A stretch of DNA of 35,426 nt from Legionella brunensis (GTDB taxonomy: Bacteria; Pseudomonadota; Gammaproteobacteria; Legionellales; Legionellaceae): NCBI RefSeq assembly GCF_001467025.1, contig NZ_LNXV01000033.1, positions 79,166 through 114,591 on the forward strand. Reading direction: 5' to 3'. Each line of letters opens with the position of its first letter. Position 1 is the stretch's first letter. Position numbers and translations under genes: made by a program. The notes beneath the pieces were generated by a model, which searched no databases, was not told the origin of the DNA, and was given only the letters and a program-made list of their open reading frames with translations. This document shows, one piece after another, positions 17,559 through 27,694 of this stretch.

Positions 17559-19871
17559 TTAAAAGCCAGAGGACAGGGTGAATTGGAAGATTTGTTGATT
17601 ATCAAACGGCTGTTTATTCAACGGTTTGGCAACGCTAAACGCTAATGGCCCAAATGGCGAGCGCCATTCAACACCAACCCCTGCAGAATAGCGTAAAGGA
17701 CCTTCGCCAAAACCACTAAAGGCAATTGGTGTACCGCGTATAAAGACGTTACCCGCATCAGCAAAAATGGTCGTCCTGACATTATCACGACTCAATGGAT
17801 AAGGAAGAATAAGTCCCGCACTACCATTGACCAGGAAGTTTGCTCCTATCGCATTACCATTACTATCTTGTGGACCCAAAGAATAGCTTTCATAACCACG
17901 AACTTGTCCTGGAGATGCAATACCACCGGCATAATAGTTTTCAAAAAATGGCAAGCCATTTCCTTTAAAAGTATTTCCATACCCAACATTACCTAACAGC
18001 GTAAAGATAAAACCACTGACTACTGGTTGATACCAATGCGCCTGATAACTGGTTTTGTAATAAGATAGCGAATTGGAAGAAGCAGGGAGGGCAAAAAGAA
18101 CACTTGCTTGCTGATTTAAACCTCTTGTCGGGAATGGAATTTGATCATAGCTATTACGATTCCACCCTGTTACCAAACGAATCTCATGAAAATCGCGTCC
18201 GTATTGATTCACGAAATTCTGAATTTGCACAACTGAACCAGCTGATTTTATCCGCAAATCTTGATAGCCGTAGCCAAATTGGAAGCTACTTTTTTCTGTA
18301 AGTAGCAAATTGTAATTCACGTCTAAACCAAAGCGATCTGAGGAATAAGCGGAAACGTCTAATTTCTTCGGATCAACCGTTTGGAAATAAAAGTTAATTC
18401 CACGGCCAACTCCGGTATTGGTATAAAAAGGATTGTAGTAGTTTAATGAATAATCTTGTCCCCAATAACTAGCATTAAAACCTACTCCGATAGAGCGCCC
18501 AGTTCCCATAAAGTTATGCTGGTTAAAGGCAGCATTAAATTGCGGTCCATTGGTACCATAACCAAGTGATGCCGTTGCCTCCGCTGAAGGAGCTTCTTCA
18601 ACCTCAACATCCAAATCAACCTGGTTATTCGTACCAGGAACTGGTGTTGTTTTGACATTCACATTTTTCAAATAACCCAAAAGACGTAATTGTCTTTCAG
18701 ACTCTTTAATATTATGCAGGGATAGTACCGCACCTTCATTCTGGCGAATGACATTACGTAATACATAATCTCCAGTTTTCGTGTTACCACGGAAATTAAT
18801 ACGCCGGACATAAACATGACGTCCTGGCTCTACAATAAATGTAATAAAGACCGTTTTATTGTTTTCATCAATACGCGGCTCGGCATTAATCGCAGGGAAT
18901 CCATAGCCAATATCACCGAGTGCTAAACCAATGGCAGAAATACTTTCGGTGACTTTTTTGCGCGAAAATACGCTACCCTGCTTAACTAGAATCAACGAAT
19001 CTATTTTTTCTTTAGGTAAAATAGTTTTTCCTACTACTGAATATCCTGCAAAACGATATTGTGGACCTTCATCAACATGAATATTGATATAGACATCTTT
19101 TTTATCTGGAGACAATAAGACTTGAGAAGAGACGATATTGAACTTTAAATATCCCCTATCAAGATAAAATGAACGTAGTGCCTCTAATGAAGCGTCCATT
19201 GCCGATTTTGAGTATTGGTCTTTTTTAGTAAAGTAAGTAAATATACTACTTTCTGTTAGGGACATCTCCGGCATTAATTCACTTTTCGAGAAATCATGAT
19301 TTCCAATAAATTTAATTTCTTTAATTCGTGAAACACGGCCTTCAGAAATATTAATGCTAATGGCAACACGGTTTTCAGTTAGCGAGCTCACATTCGTTTC
19401 AATTCGTGCGTTATATTTACCACGCGCATTATAAGCTTGCTTTAATTCTTTTTCTAAACGCTCAAGTGACGCTCTCTGAAAAACACGCCCTTTCACCAAT
19501 CCCATTGACTTAAGCAATTCCTTCAACTTGTCGCTGGGTATTTCTTTATTTCCGGTAATTGTAATAGAACCAATCGTTGCCCGTTCAACAACATTAACAA
19601 TTAGGGTATTTCCTTGTCGCTCAAGGGAGACCGATTGGAAAAAACCTGTATCATATAGGGCTCTAATGATCTGCGCTGTGGAGCCAGGCCCCACCTCTTC
19701 CCCTACTTGAACAGGTAGATAGTTTAAGACAGTACCGGTACTAACGCGCTGCAAACCAGTAATTTTGATGTCACGTACAATAAATCCTTCCGCTGCACTG
19801 CTATAAGCAGACCAAGCTAACATTGACGAACAACAAACACCCAAAATAATTTTTTTACTGACTTTCTTCAT
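17559..19871 (-). CDS. bamA: Outer membrane protein assembly factor BamA
   Basis: BamA is the essential beta-barrel that inserts other outer-membrane proteins. The 770-residue precursor has a signal peptide (KKIILGVCCSSMLAWSAYSS, cleavage near AAEG), five POTRA repeats to about residue 345 and a 16-strand barrel. The barrel includes the conserved lid-loop region VRGYESYSLGPQ and ends with phenylalanine (FTLSSGF), the usual barrel signal. It is downstream of rseP after 353 bp that include a palindrome and its own promoter. The usual next gene, skp, is displaced by the monooxygenase-like gene. Confidence 0.98.
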   Translation of the reverse strand: MKKVSKKIILGVCCSSMLAWSAYSSAAEGFIVRDIKITGLQRVSTGTVLNYLPVQVGEEVGPGSTAQIIRALYDTGFFQSVSLERQGNTLIVNVVERATIGSITITGNKEIPSDKLKELLKSMGLVKGRVFQRASLERLEKELKQAYNARGKYNARIETNVSSLTENRVAISINISEGRVSRIKEIKFIGNHDFSKSELMPEMSLTESSIFTYFTKKDQYSKSAMDASLEALRSFYLDRGYLKFNIVSSQVLLSPDKKDVYINIHVDEGPQYRFAGYSVVGKTILPKEKIDSLILVKQGSVFSRKKVTESISAIGLALGDIGYGFPAINAEPRIDENNKTVFITFIVEPGRHVYVRRINFRGNTKTGDYVLRNVIRQNEGAVLSLHNIKESERQLRLLGYLKNVNVKTTPVPGTNNQVDLDVEVEEAPSAEATASLGYGTNGPQFNAAFNQHNFMGTGRSIGVGFNASYWGQDYSLNYYNPFYTNTGVGRGINFYFQTVDPKKLDVSAYSSDRFGLDVNYNLLLTEKSSFQFGYGYQDLRIKSAGSVVQIQNFVNQYGRDFHEIRLVTGWNRNSYDQIPFPTRGLNQQASVLFALPASSNSLSYYKTSYQAHWYQPVVSGFIFTLLGNVGYGNTFKGNGLPFFENYYAGGIASPGQVRGYESYSLGPQDSNGNAIGANFLVNGSAGLILPYPLSRDNVRTTIFADAGNVFIRGTPIAFSGFGEGPLRYSAGVGVEWRSPFGPLAFSVAKPLNKQPFDNQQIFQFTLSSGF

Positions 19872-19942
19872 TATTATTTTACGTCCAGGACTACGGAATA
19901 CATTCTGGAATAAATCCAGCGAGAAATATAAATTGCCACCCT

Positions 19943-19969
19943 TTTATAGGAACTAACTGGACCTGTCAA
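19943..19969 (-). promoter_or_regulatory. Probable bamA promoter
   Basis: On the minus strand TTGACA (19969-19964) and TATAAA (19948-19943) are separated by 15 bp, shorter than ideal. The predicted leader is about 65 nt. It would let bamA be transcribed separately from rseP. The other content of 19872-20224 is the palindrome at 20085-20225. Confidence 0.45.
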
Positions 19970-20084
19970 GAAATCGATTGGCCAGAATTTGTAATTTCTG
20001 GAGTAGATTGAATAGTAAAATATTGACTTTGAGCATGTTACAAAAAAGTATATGAATAAAATCAAAACACTAGTTTCACTCTAG

Positions 20085-20225
20085 GAGTCTACTTACATTT
20101 CGCTAGCTTGAGACAAATTGACTTGATTTTTGAGTACCGAAGCACAACATACACGAAGTATGTGAGCATCGGAGCGCAGAAAATCAAGTCAATTTGGCTA
20201 AGAGAGTAGAAATGTAAATAGACTC
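20085..20225. repeat. 141-bp palindromic element between rseP and bamA
   Basis: The outer arms are GAGTCTACTTACATTTC (20085-20101) and the complement of GAAATGTAAATAGACTC (20209-20225), 16 of 17 matching. The inner arms are AAATTGACTTGATTTT and its exact complement AAAATCAAGTCAATTT. The centre ACATACACGAAGTATGT closes the hairpin. The whole can fold as one long stem. The right end touches the rseP stop codon. No reading frame is contained, which suggests a MITE-like or REP-like dispersed element. Confidence 0.8.
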
Positions 20226-21577
20226 TAACCAATCAATCGTGACAAATCATTACTTAATGCCAAAATCATCAAAGCGACCAAGAAAACTAAACCTAAATAA
20301 ATACCAAATGATTTAATTTCATCTGAAAGTGGGCGCCCTCGAATAATTTCGACTATACAGTACAATAAATGTCCCCCATCCAACATAGGGATAGGTAATA
20401 AATTTAACACTCCTAAACTAATACTCACTAAAGCCAAAAAAGATAAATAATATGCTAAGCCGCTACGAGCAGACTCACCAGCTCCTTGAGCTATACCTAC
20501 TGGACCACTAATTGTTTTAAGCCCTAATTTGCCTGTTGCAAACCGACCAATAAGCGAAAAAGTTGCTCCTGTAAGTTCTATCGTCTGTGAGAAAGCAGTT
20601 CCCAGGGCCTCTATAGGCCCTTGACGTTGAAATCGTAACCATTCTGGGGGCCAATTCACCTTTTGCGAACGCACGCCGAGAAAACCTTCTTTATTCCCCC
20701 CCTCAGTTTTTGTACCGATTTGAACTTGTAGGGTGTGGTTTTTTCCTTGTCTTAGAATAGCAAGTATTAAAGAGTCGTTTGGATGTTGCCTTACATAATC
20801 CACCAAGTCTAACCAATCATTTAAAGGTTTACCATTCATTCGTTTAATCACATCGCCGATTTGCAAGCCTGCTCTCTGAGCAGGAGAGTCTGCCACAACC
20901 TCACCAACGATAGGGGGTATGTTAGGAATAAAGGGTACTATTCCCAAGCTTCCTAGAGGGTCGGGATTTTTTGCATCCATTTCCCACTGACTTAATGGCA
21001 AGGCTAATGATTTAAGCTTGCCATCTCTGAGTGATTTGACAGTAATATCTACGGTTTCATCACTGCCCAATAGAGGCATTAAAGCAAATTGAAAATCCCG
21101 CCAACTACCAACTTCGTTATTATTTAAAGCTAAAATTTCCTGTTTTGCTTCTAGACCAGCAATGGCAGCAATACTATTAGGCTTCACTTTCTCAATCATT
21201 GGAGCCAAGGATTGAATTCCGATGACTAAAACAAGCCACAGGGCAAAGAAAGCAAGAAGAAAATTGAATAGCGGCCCTGCCACAACAATAGCGATACGTG
21301 CCCATACAGATTTGTTATTGAACGCAAGATGCCGCTCATCTTCACTGACTTCGCCTTCAGTTTCATCAAGCATTTTTACATAGCCCCCGAGTGGAAACAG
21401 CGACCATGCATACTCAGTACCCTTTTTATCATGCCAACGAGCAAGTACTTTACCAAAGCCAAAAGAAAAACGTAAAACTTTGACACCACACCAACGTGCC
21501 ACAATAAAATGACCATACTCGTGCACGGTAATCAGCACTAGCAGGGCTAGGAAAAAATAAAATAAGGTTGAAACCAT
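20225..21577 (-). CDS. rseP: RIP metalloprotease RseP (site-2 protease)
   Basis: An inner-membrane zinc protease of 450 residues that cuts anti-sigma factors and remnant signal peptides within the membrane. The zinc motif HEYGH is at 19-23 in the first helix, and the third ligand D400 lies in MLDGGHLL. Two PDZ domains occupy about 120-205 and 220-300, with GLQIGDVIKRMNGKPL in the second. Four transmembrane segments are evident. It starts 1 bp after the cdsA stop, so uppS-cdsA-rseP are co-transcribed. Its stop codon overlaps the end of the palindrome. Confidence 0.97.
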   Translation of the reverse strand: MVSTLFYFFLALLVLITVHEYGHFIVARWCGVKVLRFSFGFGKVLARWHDKKGTEYAWSLFPLGGYVKMLDETEGEVSEDERHLAFNNKSVWARIAIVVAGPLFNFLLAFFALWLVLVIGIQSLAPMIEKVKPNSIAAIAGLEAKQEILALNNNEVGSWRDFQFALMPLLGSDETVDITVKSLRDGKLKSLALPLSQWEMDAKNPDPLGSLGIVPFIPNIPPIVGEVVADSPAQRAGLQIGDVIKRMNGKPLNDWLDLVDYVRQHPNDSLILAILRQGKNHTLQVQIGTKTEGGNKEGFLGVRSQKVNWPPEWLRFQRQGPIEALGTAFSQTIELTGATFSLIGRFATGKLGLKTISGPVGIAQGAGESARSGLAYYLSFLALVSISLGVLNLLPIPMLDGGHLLYCIVEIIRGRPLSDEIKSFGIYLGLVFLVALMILALSNDLSRLIG

Positions 21578-21578
21578 A

Positions 21579-22376
21579 TTATGTTCCAGGCGCTAAAAAG
21601 CGTAATCCAAAATAAAATAACGGCGACGCAGCAATTAAGCTATCTAAACGATCGAGTACGCCACCATGCCCCGGTAATAAATGCCCGGTATCTTTCAGTT
21701 TAGCTCTTCTTTTAAGGATACTAATAAATAAATCACCCAAAATTGATATTAATGCTGTTACTGCTGCAATGAAAAACCAAATCGCAGGTGATTGTGGTTG
21801 AAAATAAAAATATCCGCCAACAGCCAAAAGCATAGAAAGAATAAATCCCCCTAAAGAACCTTCTATAGTTTTGCCAGGGCTTACAGCAGGTATTAATTTA
21901 TGGCGTCCCCATTGCTTTCCAGATAAATAAGCGCCTATATCTGCTGCCCAAATTAAGAACAAGAGATAAAGAATTAATGCCTTCCCATGCTCCTGATGAT
22001 GTATTCTAATCATACTTTGCGCAAACAAAGGCAGTACAACTAAGCCACCGATAGCGACTACCCAAGAATAACCCCATACGGCTTGGGATGCAGGAAAATA
22101 GACTACGGCAATTAAAATTAGCAACCAAAGCACTAAACCAGTTAATAGCCAATAATTAAATCCATATTGGTACAACCAAGCAAGAACAAACAAGGTAATG
22201 ATAAAAGCAATTTTAGTCCACCCTCGATGAGCGGGTATTAACTGTAGCCATTCAAGAGCACATCCTAAAAGAAGTACTATCACAATGCTAGCAAATATCA
22301 GATTAGTTGCATAATAAAGGGCAACAAGAACTAAAGGCACTAAAACTAAAGTGGTTAAAAGACGTTGTTTAAACAT
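21579..22376 (-). CDS. cdsA: Phosphatidate cytidylyltransferase
   Basis: CdsA makes CDP-diacylglycerol from phosphatidic acid and CTP, the precursor of all phospholipids. The start [16 protein letters not shown] is chosen: it has AAGG at suitable distance and gives the usual 265 residues. An earlier in-frame ATG at 22424 would add 16 residues and overlap uppS further. Seven or eight hydrophobic helices are present. The family signature [18 protein letters not shown] is near the C-terminus. It overlaps the uppS end by 8 bp. dxr is not found in this cluster. Confidence 0.95.
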   Translation of the reverse strand: MFKQRLLTTLVLVPLVLVALYYATNLIFASIVIVLLLGCALEWLQLIPAHRGWTKIAFIITLFVLAWLYQYGFNYWLLTGLVLWLLILIAVVYFPASQAVWGYSWVVAIGGLVVLPLFAQSMIRIHHQEHGKALILYLLFLIWAADIGAYLSGKQWGRHKLIPAVSPGKTIEGSLGGFILSMLLAVGGYFYFQPQSPAIWFFIAAVTALISILGDLFISILKRRAKLKDTGHLLPGHGGVLDRLDSLIAASPLFYFGLRFLAPGT

Positions 22377-23112
22377 GTTTTGCCTTATTGAGTTGCTGAG
22401 AGGTTTTTCCATAACGCCGCTCACGTTGACTGTAACTTTTCAATGCTTTTTTAAATTCCTCAGCAGTAAAGTCAGGCCAATGAATATCAGTAAAATACAG
22501 TTCTGTGTAGGCTAACTGCCATAAAAAGAAGTTACTGATCCTTTGCTCGCCACTTGTCCGTATAAATAAATCTGGATCAGGCAAACTATGGGTACTGAGA
22601 GCCTGGGCCAATAAAGATTCATTGATAGCATCTACTCCCAATTCACCGTCACGAACTCGCAAAGCAATATTTCTAGTTGCCTGAACAATATCCCATTTAC
22701 CGCCATAGTTAACGACAACATTAAGGATTAAACGCTCATTATCAGTAGTAAGCCTCTCAGCAGCCAACATCTGTTCCTGCAATTTTTGTGATAAGCCCGC
22801 TCTGTCACCGGTAAAATGCAAGCAAATGCCATGTTGATGCAACTCCTGCACTTCATGTCCAAGAGCCTCCATGAAAAGTTGCATAAGAAATTCAACTTCA
22901 TTTTCTGGTCTGGACCAATTTTCACTACTAAAAGCAAATAAACTTAAAACAGGAATCTGAGCTTGTAAACAACAACGAATCACGGTCTTTACTGCCTCAA
23001 CCCCGGCACGATGCCCCTCAACTCTTAGCAATCCACGGCTTTGTGCCCAACGGCCATTGCCATCCATTATGATGGCAACATGTTGGGGTATTATATCATT
23101 CAACCCATTCAT
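22369..23112 (-). CDS. uppS: Undecaprenyl diphosphate synthase
   Basis: A cis-prenyltransferase of 247 residues that makes the C55 carrier lipid for peptidoglycan and O-antigen. The catalytic Asp D17 lies in [14 protein letters not shown], and the conserved FSSENWSRP and [19 protein letters not shown] motifs bind substrate. It is the first gene of the uppS-cdsA-rseP operon and is divergent from gpmI across 323 bp that hold inverted repeats. Confidence 0.97.
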   Translation of the reverse strand: MNGLNDIIPQHVAIIMDGNGRWAQSRGLLRVEGHRAGVEAVKTVIRCCLQAQIPVLSLFAFSSENWSRPENEVEFLMQLFMEALGHEVQELHQHGICLHFTGDRAGLSQKLQEQMLAAERLTTDNERLILNVVVNYGGKWDIVQATRNIALRVRDGELGVDAINESLLAQALSTHSLPDPDLFIRTSGEQRISNFFLWQLAYTELYFTDIHWPDFTAEEFKKALKSYSQRERRYGKTSQQLNKAKHV

Positions 23113-23202
23113 CCAACATTCAAAATGGAGGATAGTCTAACCGCTTTAGAACAAAATATTAAGTACTGTAAACCAAGCTAATAAATTCAACAATCTTTGA
23201 CT

Positions 23203-23219
23203 TAGAGCTCAAAGCTCTA
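23203..23219. other. Small hairpin upstream of uppS
   Basis: A perfect 7-bp stem TAGAGCT / AGCTCTA with loop CAA in the uppS-gpmI intergenic region. Its function is unknown. Confidence 0.35.
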
Positions 23220-23274
23220 TGCCTTAGGAAATTTGTATCTTTGGATACTATATCTAAGAGCTTATTAATTAATT

Positions 23275-23354
23275 CGCTAAAAATGGGACAATAGCCTTTT
23301 ATTTACGAGCAGCAAAGCACAGAAAATAAAGGTTAGTGTTCATTTTTAGTAGCG
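23275..23354. repeat. 80-bp inverted repeat upstream of gpmI
   Basis: CGCTAAAAATG (23275-23285) is inverted as CATTTTTAGTAGCG (23341-23354). Inside, CCTTTTATTT (23295-23304) is inverted as AAATAAAGG. The whole folds as an imperfect long hairpin with no reading frame. It occupies part of the 323-bp divergent intergenic region 23113-23435, which otherwise holds the gpmI -10 box and a small hairpin. Confidence 0.65.
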
Positions 23355-23401
23355 CTAAGGAATATTCTGCAAGAATCATCTGCCTGGACCCAAAAGCAGT
23401 A

Positions 23402-23407
23402 TATAAT
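23402..23407 (+). promoter_or_regulatory. gpmI -10 box
   Basis: A consensus TATAAT 28 bp before the ATG. No good -35 hexamer is found 16-18 bp upstream, so the promoter may be weak or need an activator. Confidence 0.4.
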
Positions 23408-23435
23408 GATGTTTTTACGCCGATGAGAATTTGTA

Positions 23436-24971
23436 ATGCAAAAAAACGCACCACTCGTGTTAATTATTCTTGACGGTTGGGGTTATCGAGAGGAAACCAC
23501 CCATAATGCGATAGCTTTAGCGAACACACCACAATGGGATCAATGGTGGTCGACTTATCCCCATATCTTACTTGATGCATCAGGCCATCAAGTTGGCTTA
23601 CCTGATGCACAAATGGGTAACTCTGAAGTAGGTCACATGCATATTGGTGCAGGACGAATTATTCCTCAAGATTTTACCCGTATCAATGATGCTATCCTAA
23701 ACGGTGAATTTGTGAGCAATCCTATATTTTTAGAACTTATTCAAGCGATGAAACTTCAAGGAAAACGCTTGCATGTTATGGGACTGCTCTCTCCAGGAGG
23801 TGTTCACAGTCATGAAAATCATTTGTTTGCTTTTTTAGCCCTATGTCATGAACATAATTTTAGGGACGTTTGCCTGCATCTTTTTCTTGATGGCCGAGAC
23901 ACCCCTCCGCAAAGTGCACTTCAAAGTCTTCAAAGACTTAATCTGCACCTTGCTAAATATCCTGTAGCAACAATCAACTCTATTACGGGCCGATATTTTG
24001 CTATGGATCGCGATCAACGCTGGGAGAGAATTGCCCCCGTATATCGCCTACTCACTGAAGGGCAAAGTAATTTTCAATTTGCAACCGCCGAGGCCGCAAT
24101 TGAGAGTTTCTATGCTGAGAAAAAGTTTGACGAATTCGTACCACCTACCCGAATTGGTGACTATCATCCTATTGAAGAAGGTGATGCCATATTCTTTTTT
24201 AATTTTCGCGCCGATCGTGCTCGTCAATTAACACAATCTTTTGTTAACGAATTCTTCGATGGCTTTATCCGCACGAAACAACCGCTGCTTTCTCATTTTG
24301 TCACCATGACACAATATGCAAAAAATCTAATTACAGAATGCGCTTTCCCACCAATGATATTAAAGAATACCCTAGGGGAGCTTTTTGCAAATGCCGGATT
24401 AAATCAATTACGTATCGCCGAGACTGAGAAATATGCCCATGTTACTTTTTTCTTCAATGGTGGTTCAGAGCATGTTTTTGCAAATGAAGACAGGGTTCTT
24501 ATTCCTTCACCACGTGTGGCAACCTATGATTTACTCCCTGAAATGAGTGCACCAGAACTGACGCATGCTCTAGTAGACGCTATTAATAGTGAAGCCTATG
24601 ATGTCGTCATTTGTAATTATGCCAATGCGGATATGGTAGGCCATACAGGCGACTTAAATGCGACTGTAAAAGCAATTGAGTGTCTGGATAAATGCCTGCA
24701 CAATGTATGGCAAGCAATCAGTGAGAAAGGCGGAGCCATGCTTATTACAGCCGATCACGGGAATGCCGAGGCCATGTTTGACGAGACCACCAGTCAAGCG
24801 CATACGGCCCATACTTGCCAACCAGTCCCTTTTCTTTTTATTGGGGATAAATGGCATTTTACGCATTCTCAAGGCAGTTTAATTGATGTCGCCCCAACAA
24901 TGCTGGCATTATTGGGCATTGAAAAACCCGGTGAAATGACTGGGGAAGCTTTATTGGCGGAAAATGAATGA
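23436..24971 (+). CDS. gpmI: 2,3-bisphosphoglycerate-independent phosphoglycerate mutase
   Basis: This glycolytic and gluconeogenic enzyme interconverts 3- and 2-phosphoglycerate with two Mn ions. It has 511 residues, the usual length. The alkaline-phosphatase-fold metal residues begin with D13 (ILDGWGYRE), and the phosphorylated Ser is S63 in GNSEVGH. DGRDTPP and the C-terminal TADHGNAE and HTAHT metal motifs are present. It overlaps the next gene, an EnvC-type activator, by 4 bp (ATGA), so the two are translationally coupled, an arrangement common in gammaproteobacteria. Confidence 0.97.
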   Translation: MQKNAPLVLIILDGWGYREETTHNAIALANTPQWDQWWSTYPHILLDASGHQVGLPDAQMGNSEVGHMHIGAGRIIPQDFTRINDAILNGEFVSNPIFLELIQAMKLQGKRLHVMGLLSPGGVHSHENHLFAFLALCHEHNFRDVCLHLFLDGRDTPPQSALQSLQRLNLHLAKYPVATINSITGRYFAMDRDQRWERIAPVYRLLTEGQSNFQFATAEAAIESFYAEKKFDEFVPPTRIGDYHPIEEGDAIFFFNFRADRARQLTQSFVNEFFDGFIRTKQPLLSHFVTMTQYAKNLITECAFPPMILKNTLGELFANAGLNQLRIAETEKYAHVTFFFNGGSEHVFANEDRVLIPSPRVATYDLLPEMSAPELTHALVDAINSEAYDVVICNYANADMVGHTGDLNATVKAIECLDKCLHNVWQAISEKGGAMLITADHGNAEAMFDETTSQAHTAHTCQPVPFLFIGDKWHFTHSQGSLIDVAPTMLALLGIEKPGEMTGEALLAENE

Positions 24972-26104
24972 TTTCAAAATTTAAAATTTTTGCACTTTTT
25001 TTATGGCGCACAACATTACTAATAACTCTATTGGCAACTACAGCAACAACAATCTGGGCTGAAAGTGCCACTATTGTACAAACAAAAACCAAGTTAAAAG
25101 CATTAGATAATCAAATTAATCAACTTAAACAAACATTGGCTAACGCGAACGACAAACGAGGAGTTCTTAATCAAGAGCTAGCAGGAACAGAAAAACAAAT
25201 TGGTGAAGGAATTCGGCAACTGAGAACAATTCAAACTGGCATGGAATCAAAGCAACATAAAATTATCAGCTTACAGCAGCATCTCAATGATTTAAATAAA
25301 CAATTAGTTACTCAGCAAAAATTACTTGCAGCACATGTTCAAACTCGCTACAAAATGGGTCAATACGAACCTCTAAAATGGTTAATTAATCAAGATGAGC
25401 CCTATGCAGTAAGTCGCTTATTAACTTTTTATCAATACTTAATTCAATCGCGACAAAATATTATTGATCAAATTGACGCCACAAAGCGCAATATTACTCT
25501 TAATCAAAACTCCTTAAAACAAGAACTTACAGAACAGCAACAATTGCAAGAAGAGCTCAACAAACATCAACAAGAACTTGAACGTAATAAACGTTATCAC
25601 ACTGCAGTTATTCAGTCTTTAAATCATGAAATTCAGTCTAAACAGCATAAGTTAGATGAATATGAACGTAACAAAGATAACCTTACCAGCTTATTAAAAA
25701 CTTTGGCAGTACAAAGCAGCATGCAGGCAAAAAGACCGTTTACCCAGATGCGCCATAAATTACCAAGACCTGTAGCGACTAATGGTCAAGCCTCCCAAAA
25801 ATTGAATCAGGGCGTGACATTTTTTGCCGCAGAAGGTACGCCTGTCACTGCCGTATATCCAGGGAAAGTTGTCTTTAGTGATTGGTTAAATGGTTATGGG
25901 TTATTATTAATAATTGATCACGGCCAAGGCTTTATGACGCTCTACGCACACAATCAATCTCTATTTAAATCAAAGGGCAGCAGTGTTTTTCAAGGGGAGC
26001 AAATTGCCGCAGTGGGCCACAGCGGCGGACTTAAACAAAACGGACTATACTTCGAAGTAAGGCATCGAGGTAAAGCGGTTCCACCGCTTGAATGGTTGTC
26101 TTAG
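24968..26104 (+). CDS. envC: Murein hydrolase activator, EnvC type
   Basis: A 378-residue periplasmic protein. An N-terminal hydrophobic signal (residues about 3-27, LFLWRTTLLITLLATTA) is followed by a long coiled coil (about 30-240) and a C-terminal LytM/M23 domain (about 275-378). The zinc ligands of active M23 enzymes are lost: the usual H-x3-D is replaced (LNQGVTFFAAEG) and HLHFEV reads GLYFEV. EnvC-type proteins have this defect and activate amidases AmiA/B at the division septum. The overlap with gpmI and ctpA downstream match the conserved gpmI-envC-ctpA order. Confidence 0.92.
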   Translation: MISKFKIFALFLWRTTLLITLLATTATTIWAESATIVQTKTKLKALDNQINQLKQTLANANDKRGVLNQELAGTEKQIGEGIRQLRTIQTGMESKQHKIISLQQHLNDLNKQLVTQQKLLAAHVQTRYKMGQYEPLKWLINQDEPYAVSRLLTFYQYLIQSRQNIIDQIDATKRNITLNQNSLKQELTEQQQLQEELNKHQQELERNKRYHTAVIQSLNHEIQSKQHKLDEYERNKDNLTSLLKTLAVQSSMQAKRPFTQMRHKLPRPVATNGQASQKLNQGVTFFAAEGTPVTAVYPGKVVFSDWLNGYGLLLIIDHGQGFMTLYAHNQSLFKSKGSSVFQGEQIAAVGHSGGLKQNGLYFEVRHRGKAVPPLEWLS

Positions 26105-26326
26105 AGATTGTTTAATAAATTCTTAGACTGAAGCAACAAATTATCAGGATTTATTTTGGATGTGCATTGATAGCCAAGCCCCGGAAGTTCTAAGTCAAAT
26201 ACGACAATAATCAGGGAGTTAGAATTTATTACCAATCCTCTTAATGGCCTTGGCATTTATATTGCTATATGTACTTATACCCGGAGATGGCCGCTTGTTG
26301 CGTGCCAACCTACCTAGGAGAACAGT

Positions 26327-27682
26327 ATGCACAACAAACGGTTTTATTATAAAGCCATAGTCGCTTTAGTCACAACAGCTTTTCTTTTCCCTGCACCAGG
26401 ATTTACAGCTGCTGCCGAGGCCACAAGCACTACTGAGGATACTGCAGCTACCAAAAGAATTCCTATGGAAGATGTCCAACGCTTTTCCAATGCAATTGGT
26501 CAAATTAAAAAATATTATGTCAAACCAATTGATGACAAAGAATTATTTGATAATGCAATCCGTGGCATGCTAAACGGACTTGATCCTCACTCCACCTACC
26601 TTGACGAAGATGCTTTTAAAGAATTGCAAACCTCAACAAGTGGTGAATTTGGGGGTTTAGGTATCGAGGTAACCATGGAAGATGGTGTCGTTAAAGTAGT
26701 CACTCCTTTAGTAGATACCCCCGCTTTTAAAGCAGGCATAAAAGCAGGCGACTATATTGTTAAGCTCGGCACACAATCAGTACAAGGTATCTCTTTAAAA
26801 GAAGCTGTCGAATTAATGCGGGGAAAAGAAGGCACCACACTTGATTTAACCATCTTACGTAAAGGCGAAAGCAAACCTCTTGTTTTCTCCGTTGTCCGTG
26901 AAAAAATCTTAATTAAAAGTGTTAAAAGTAAATTACTTGATGATGGTTATGGCTATGTTCGCCTAACACAATTCCAAGCCATGACTGGCGAAGATATGGA
27001 AAAAGCCATCGCTCAGCTTAAACAACAAGCCGGCGGTAAATTAAAAGGCCTTATTCTTGACTTACGTAACAACCCTGGCGGCTTATTAGACTCAGCTATT
27101 CAGGTGTCTGATGCTTTTATTGATTCAGGTAAAGATGGTAAACCTGAATTGATTGTCTATACACAAGGACGCCTGCCTGGCTCTAAATTTACCGCTTTAG
27201 CCAATCCAGGTGATATTTTGGATAATGCTCCATTAGTAGTTTTAATTAATAATGGTTCTGCTTCTGCTTCTGAAATTGTTGCCGGCGCTTTAAAAGATAA
27301 CAAACGAGCTATAATTCTCGGTACACAAAGTTTTGGTAAGGGTTCAGTACAAACTGTACTTCCTCTTGATGAAAAACGCGGCATAAAATTGACCACAGCC
27401 TTGTACTACACACCTGCTGGAACCTCTATTCAAGCAAAAGGTATTACTCCTGATATCGTTGTTGAGGAAATAACTGTCCCTAAAGCAGATTCAAATAAAG
27501 CAGATGCATTTGCAGGGTTTAGTGAAGCTGATTTAAACGGTCATCTACTTAATAAGAATGAAAACGGCGTCGAACAAAAAAATGTTGCCTCTTCTAAAGA
27601 TGACGACACTTTACTTCATGAAGATTATCAATTGTATGCAGCCCTAACAATCTTAAAAGGATTAGCAGTTGCTAAACGCTAA
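26327..27682 (+). CDS. ctpA: Carboxy-terminal processing protease CtpA (S41)
   Basis: A periplasmic serine protease of 451 residues that trims or degrades envelope proteins, including peptidoglycan hydrolases in related bacteria. An N-terminal signal (KAIVALVTTAFLFPAPGF) is followed by a PDZ domain (about 110-180, GEFGGLGIEV, DYIVKLGTQSV). The Ser-Lys dyad is S313 in NNGSASASEIVAG and K338 in QSFGKGSVQ. The 222-bp upstream gap is unlike the tight gpmI-envC junction, so it may have its own promoter. A strong terminator follows. Confidence 0.96.
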   Translation: MHNKRFYYKAIVALVTTAFLFPAPGFTAAAEATSTTEDTAATKRIPMEDVQRFSNAIGQIKKYYVKPIDDKELFDNAIRGMLNGLDPHSTYLDEDAFKELQTSTSGEFGGLGIEVTMEDGVVKVVTPLVDTPAFKAGIKAGDYIVKLGTQSVQGISLKEAVELMRGKEGTTLDLTILRKGESKPLVFSVVREKILIKSVKSKLLDDGYGYVRLTQFQAMTGEDMEKAIAQLKQQAGGKLKGLILDLRNNPGGLLDSAIQVSDAFIDSGKDGKPELIVYTQGRLPGSKFTALANPGDILDNAPLVVLINNGSASASEIVAGALKDNKRAIILGTQSFGKGSVQTVLPLDEKRGIKLTTALYYTPAGTSIQAKGITPDIVVEEITVPKADSNKADAFAGFSEADLNGHLLNKNENGVEQKNVASSKDDDTLLHEDYQLYAALTILKGLAVAKR

Positions 27683-27694
27683 TCCAGGCAATAA

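Noticed and set aside
19874-20065. 63-residue minus-strand frame upstream of bamA
   Set aside because: It overlaps the bamA promoter region and lacks a ribosome binding site and any motif.
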